Made by a program: the position numbers and the translations under genes
The notes under the pieces: model-generated
Databases searched by the model: none
Told to the model about the DNA's origin: nothing
What the model saw: the letters and a program-made list of their open reading frames with translations, nothing else
Assembly (NCBI GenBank): GCA_037385045.1
Contig: JARRNJ010000016.1
Coordinates: 1-36,531 of the forward strand
Direction of reading: 5' to 3'
Length of the DNA stretch: 36,531 nt
DNA from: JARRNJ01 sp037385045
Lineage (GTDB): Bacteria > Pseudomonadota > Gammaproteobacteria > JASBUN01
Shown: positions 34,630 to 36,531 of the stretch, one piece after another
Position numbering within the stretch: position 1 is the first letter of the stretch
How the letters are laid out: each line of letters starts with the position of its first letter

Positions 34630-34873
34630 TAGGGTGCGCCGACCGAAGGTGGCGCACCGACTGCGGTTCCCGCACCGCAGGCGCATGACACCGGCGCCAC
34701 CATCATCAAGCGGCGCGTTGCCGCCTGCGGCGTCAAACGCACCCTACGAAGCCGTAGGGTGCGCCGACCGAAGGTGGCGCACCGACTGCGGTTCCCGCAC
34801 CACGAGCGCACGATGCCGGTGCCACCATCATCAAGCGGTGCGTTGCCGCCGGCGGCGCCAAACGCACCCTACC
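34630..34873. repeat. Two tandem 125-bp TAGGGTGCG-family palindromic elements
   Basis: Two copies begin at 34630 and 34755 with TAGGGTGCGCCGACCGAAGG and end in AACGCACCCTAC (34747 and 34873). Within each, GCGCCGACCGAAGGTGGCGC and the GCG-TTGCCGCC-GGCG block form inner hairpins, and the ends pair with each other. The middle parts differ at several positions, so the copies are not a very recent duplication. They fill the gap between two convergent operons and could end transcription from both sides. Confidence 0.85.
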
Positions 34874-34882
34874 CACTCGTCG

Positions 34883-35908
34883 CTACCCAACACTACGCCG
34901 CACCGCCGCGACCACCTGATCCGCGTCCGGAATGGATTCCGCCTCCAGGGCGGCATTGTAGGGGGTCGGCACGTCAGCGGCCGCGACCCGCAGCACCGGC
35001 CCCTCCAACTCGAAGAAGCCCGCCTCGCTCAACGCCGCGGCAATCTCGGCGCCGGCGCCGCCGAAACCGCAGTCCTCCTCTACGACCACGGCGCGATGGG
35101 TACGGCGCAAGGAGTCGAGCAGCAGCGGCAGGTCGATGGGCCGCAGGCTGCGCAGGTCGATCACCTCCGCCTCGATGCCCTGTCCGGCCAAGGTCTCGGC
35201 CGCTTTCATGGCCACGCTCACCATCCGCTGCCAGGCAATCAACGTGACATCCCTCCCGGCGCGGCGCACGGCGGCGGCGTGCATGGGCGGCGCCGGTGCG
35301 TCCACGTCGAACTCACCCTGGGTGAAATACAGCAGCTCGTGCTCGAGCATGATAATGGGGTCGTCGTCGGACACCGCCTGAAGAAACTGCCAATAGGCGT
35401 CCTGCGGCGTGCCGGGGGTGACGATGCGCAGCCCCGGCACGTTCAGCAGGGTGTGCTCCAGGCGCTGGGAATGCTGGGCGCCGAGCTGGTGGGCGACCCC
35501 ACCCGGCATGCGGATGACCAGGGGTACGCCCATTCGCCCGCCGGACATGTAACGCAGCTTGGCGGCCATGTTGATGATGGCGTCCAGGGCCAGCAGGGCA
35601 AAATTGGTCGTCATTATCTCCACCACCGGGCGCCCGCCCACCAGCGCTGCGCCGACGCCAAGCCCGGTAAAACTGTTCTCCGAAATGGGCACGTCGCGCA
35701 CCCGCCATTCGCCATACTTGGCGTACAGGCCCTGGGTCACCCGGTAGCTGCCGCCGAACAGGCCCACATCCTCGCCAAGCACGAACACCCCATCATCGGC
35801 CGCCAGGGCACGGTCGTGGGCCAGGTTCAGTGCCTGCCACAGAGCCAGCTTCGAGGCCGGCCTGCTCGGCGCGATGGAGCCGCGGGGGCTGCCGGGGTGC
35901 TCGCTCAC
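34883..35908 (-). CDS. pdhB: Pyruvate dehydrogenase-type E1 component, beta subunit
   Basis: A 341-residue transketolase-like subunit of a thiamine-diphosphate-dependent 2-oxoacid dehydrogenase. It pairs with the alpha subunit to decarboxylate the oxoacid and pass the acyl group to E2 lipoate. Family blocks are VFVLGEDVGLFGGSYRVTQGL, PISENSFTGLGVGAAL (the glutamate that activates thiamine), PGGVAHQLGAQHSQRLE and VIDLRSLRPID. The text resembles cyanobacterial/plastid-type PdhB more than branched-chain enzymes; acetoin dehydrogenase AcoB is the main alternative. The GTG start overlaps the alpha-subunit stop codon (GTGA) and has GGAGG six bases upstream. No E2 gene follows in this window: the operon stops at the repeat region. 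Confidence 0.92.
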   Translation of the reverse strand: MSEHPGSPRGSIAPSRPASKLALWQALNLAHDRALAADDGVFVLGEDVGLFGGSYRVTQGLYAKYGEWRVRDVPISENSFTGLGVGAALVGGRPVVEIMTTNFALLALDAIINMAAKLRYMSGGRMGVPLVIRMPGGVAHQLGAQHSQRLEHTLLNVPGLRIVTPGTPQDAYWQFLQAVSDDDPIIMLEHELLYFTQGEFDVDAPAPPMHAAAVRRAGRDVTLIAWQRMVSVAMKAAETLAGQGIEAEVIDLRSLRPIDLPLLLDSLRRTHRAVVVEEDCGFGGAGAEIAAALSEAGFFELEGPVLRVAAADVPTPYNAALEAESIPDADQVVAAVRRSVG

Positions 35909-36531
35909 GGCCGGCCTCCGTACAGATCGAGGGGCGTGTGATAAACGCCGTGATGCAGATCCTCCGGGGCGGGACTGTCGGCGGCAAACGCCACTGCATC
36001 CCGCACCACCTCGTCCACTTCGCGGTCGAGTGCCTGTTGCGCCTCCTGGGTGATCCAGTCGGCGGCCAGCGCCCGCGCGCGGAACGTCTCCAGGGGATCC
36101 CGCGCCCGCAGCTCCTCCAGCTCCAGCGCCGAACGATAGGAGCCCGGATCAGCCATGGAATGGCCGCGGTAGCGGTAGGTCTCGCACTCGAGCAGGAACG
36201 GCCCGTTGCCGGCGCGCACGTGACGCAGGGCGTCGCGGGTGGCTTCATGGACTGCCAGGACGTCCATGCCGTCGACGCTGCGGGCGTCCATGGCGTAGGC
36301 GCAGGCCCGCCGGTGAATCTCGGCCACCGCCGAGTGACGGTGGATTTCGGTGCCGATCTGATAGTGGTTGTTCTCGCACACGAACAGCACCGGCAACTTC
36401 CACAATGAGGCCATGTTGAGACATTCGTGGAAGGTGCCCTGGTTGGCGGCGCCGTCGCCGAAAAAGCACAGCACCGCATCCACCGCATCGTTCATCTTCA
36501 GCCAATAGGCCGCGCCGACGGCCACCGGAAA
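35905..36531 (-). CDS. pdhA: Pyruvate dehydrogenase-type E1 component, alpha subunit (partial)
   Basis: The C-terminal 208 residues of the alpha subunit; the N-terminus lies beyond the right edge of the window. The thiamine diphosphate motif is complete: FFGDGAANQGTFHE, then LNMASLWKLPVLFVCENN. The regulatory loop ETYRYRGHSMADPGSYRS is also present. The frame is open to the last base (reading FPVAVGAAYW), so the gene continues and is cut by the window, not broken. It overlaps the beta-subunit gene by four bases, and the two form an alpha2beta2 E1. The acetoin dehydrogenase alpha subunit (AcoA) is the main alternative identity. Confidence 0.92.
   Translation of the reverse strand, partial: FPVAVGAAYWLKMNDAVDAVLCFFGDGAANQGTFHECLNMASLWKLPVLFVCENNHYQIGTEIHRHSAVAEIHRRACAYAMDARSVDGMDVLAVHEATRDALRHVRAGNGPFLLECETYRYRGHSMADPGSYRSALELEELRARDPLETFRARALAADWITQEAQQALDREVDEVVRDAVAFAADSPAPEDLHHGVYHTPLDLYGGRP

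Overview
The window is 36.5 kb of dense, very GC-rich bacterial chromosome. An AceK-type isocitrate dehydrogenase kinase/phosphatase, a TctD/TctE-like two-component pair, a CHASE-PAS-GGDEF-EAL protein and outer-membrane, lipoprotein and OmpA-type proteins point to a Gram-negative proteobacterium. A gammaproteobacterium seems most likely, but there is no rRNA or marker gene to settle it. No transposase, integrase, tRNA, rRNA or CRISPR array was recognised.

Layout. 1-275: tandem intergenic repeats. 276-4941 (minus): aceK, then a c-di-GMP turnover protein. 5139-9270 (plus): an exported nitroreductase-like protein, a HAD-IIA phosphatase, and a response regulator/histidine kinase pair. 9902-13814 (plus): a compact four-gene set of class III aminotransferase, serine hydrolase, acyl carrier protein and FabF-like ketosynthase, which looks like a small uncharacterised fatty-acyl or amino-lipid pathway. 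14193-15890: a periplasmic PAP2-like protein with an altered motif and a C_GCAxxG_C_C redox-type protein, separated by repeat-derived DNA.

The most striking region is 16331-34625. A 1065-aa STAND (MalT/AfsR-like) regulator with a C-terminal OmpR-type winged helix and BTAD domain is followed by a terminator-like hairpin. Eight tightly spaced plus-strand genes come next, all predicted to be exported: an outer-membrane beta-barrel, an Ig/FN3-like secreted protein, a secreted protein with two copies of one module, a DUF3558-like lipoprotein, a DUF4892-OmpA peptidoglycan-binding protein, a 1929-aa protein with TIG-like and PKD-like domains, a four-FN3-domain protein and a second DUF3558-like lipoprotein. 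The set resembles a dedicated envelope or surface apparatus under one signal-responsive activator. I recognise no described system with this composition.

34883-36531 (minus): pyruvate dehydrogenase-type E1 beta and the C-terminal part of E1 alpha, which runs off the window. Two dispersed intergenic repeat families occur: long imperfect palindromes bounded by TAGGGTGCG/CGCACCCTA, and REP-like AGCCCGGATG/CATCCGGGCT elements. Most copies lie just beyond gene 3' ends.
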